Shown here piece after piece: positions 59,886 to 59,953 of a DNA stretch of 59,953 bases. Source of the DNA: Mesaphorura yosii (Eukaryota > Arthropoda > Collembola > Poduromorpha > Tullbergiidae); NCBI GenBank assembly GCA_009869945.1, contig WIXG01000420.1:1-59953 (forward strand). The letters are read 5' to 3'. Both the position numbers and the translations under genes were made by a program. Numbering within the stretch: the stretch's first letter is position 1; the number at the start of each line of letters is the position of its first letter. The notes under the pieces were generated by a model, which saw only the letters and a list, made by a program, of their open reading frames with translations, did no database searches and had not been told where the DNA came from.

Positions 59886-59953
59886 AAAGGGGTAAAAATG
59901 ACCATTTCTAAAATTTGGTGAATATTTTTCTCCAAATTTTTGATTTTCCCGCC

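Overview
The window is eukaryotic and almost certainly from an arthropod, most likely a springtail (Collembola). It has spliced genes with short GT-AG introns (about 60-105 bp), TATA-box promoters, gustatory-receptor-like seven-helix proteins, a muscle myosin light chain, a lipocalin, trypsins and an ABCC4-type transporter. Mixed with these is a full set of beta-lactam antibiotic genes of microbial type. Springtails are the animals known to carry functional isopenicillin N synthase; the species itself cannot be read from the sequence.

The centre (about 5.8-33.3 kb) is a cephamycin-type beta-lactam gene cluster. In order it holds isopenicillin N synthase (pcbC, -), an ABCC/MRP exporter (-), two tandem intronless deacetoxycephalosporin C synthase-like expandase/hydroxylase genes (cefE/cefF type, -), a CmcJ-like protein (-), a fold-type-II PLP enzyme of the D-cysteine desulfhydrase/ACC deaminase family (+), a CmcI-like 7-alpha-methoxylation protein (-), and a 3,758-residue ACV synthetase (pcbAB, +). 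All catalytic motifs I checked are intact. The adenylation-domain specificity codes I read by eye match aminoadipate, cysteine and valine. Five of the seven biosynthetic-type genes have family-typical intact lengths, and four of the seven are interrupted by spliceosomal introns, so this is a resident nuclear cluster and not bacterial contamination. The implied route is ACV tripeptide to isopenicillin N, then ring-expanded cephem, hydroxylated cephem and 7-alpha-methoxycephem, followed by export. No recognisable cefD-type epimerase or cmcH carbamoyltransferase is present; the PLP enzyme is a candidate to fill the epimerase gap.

Left of the cluster (1-5.7 kb) are a foldback repeat, a small secreted cysteine-rich protein with a decayed second copy, an expansin-like double-psi beta-barrel protein of fungal type, and a chemoreceptor. 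Right of the cluster (33.4-60 kb) are four chemoreceptor loci (one decayed), a chimeric subtilase/trypsin pseudogene, a myosin essential light chain, a lipocalin, a trypsin, and a 1,632-residue intronless GC-rich protein with a J-domain at one end and a GIY-YIG-like domain at the other. Transposon remnants include a 627-bp TIR element with a target-site duplication that carries a J-domain fragment, a 260-bp TIR element, and a transposase fragment.

Exon borders were placed by hand from splice signals, reading frame and family homology; without transcripts they may shift by a few bases.
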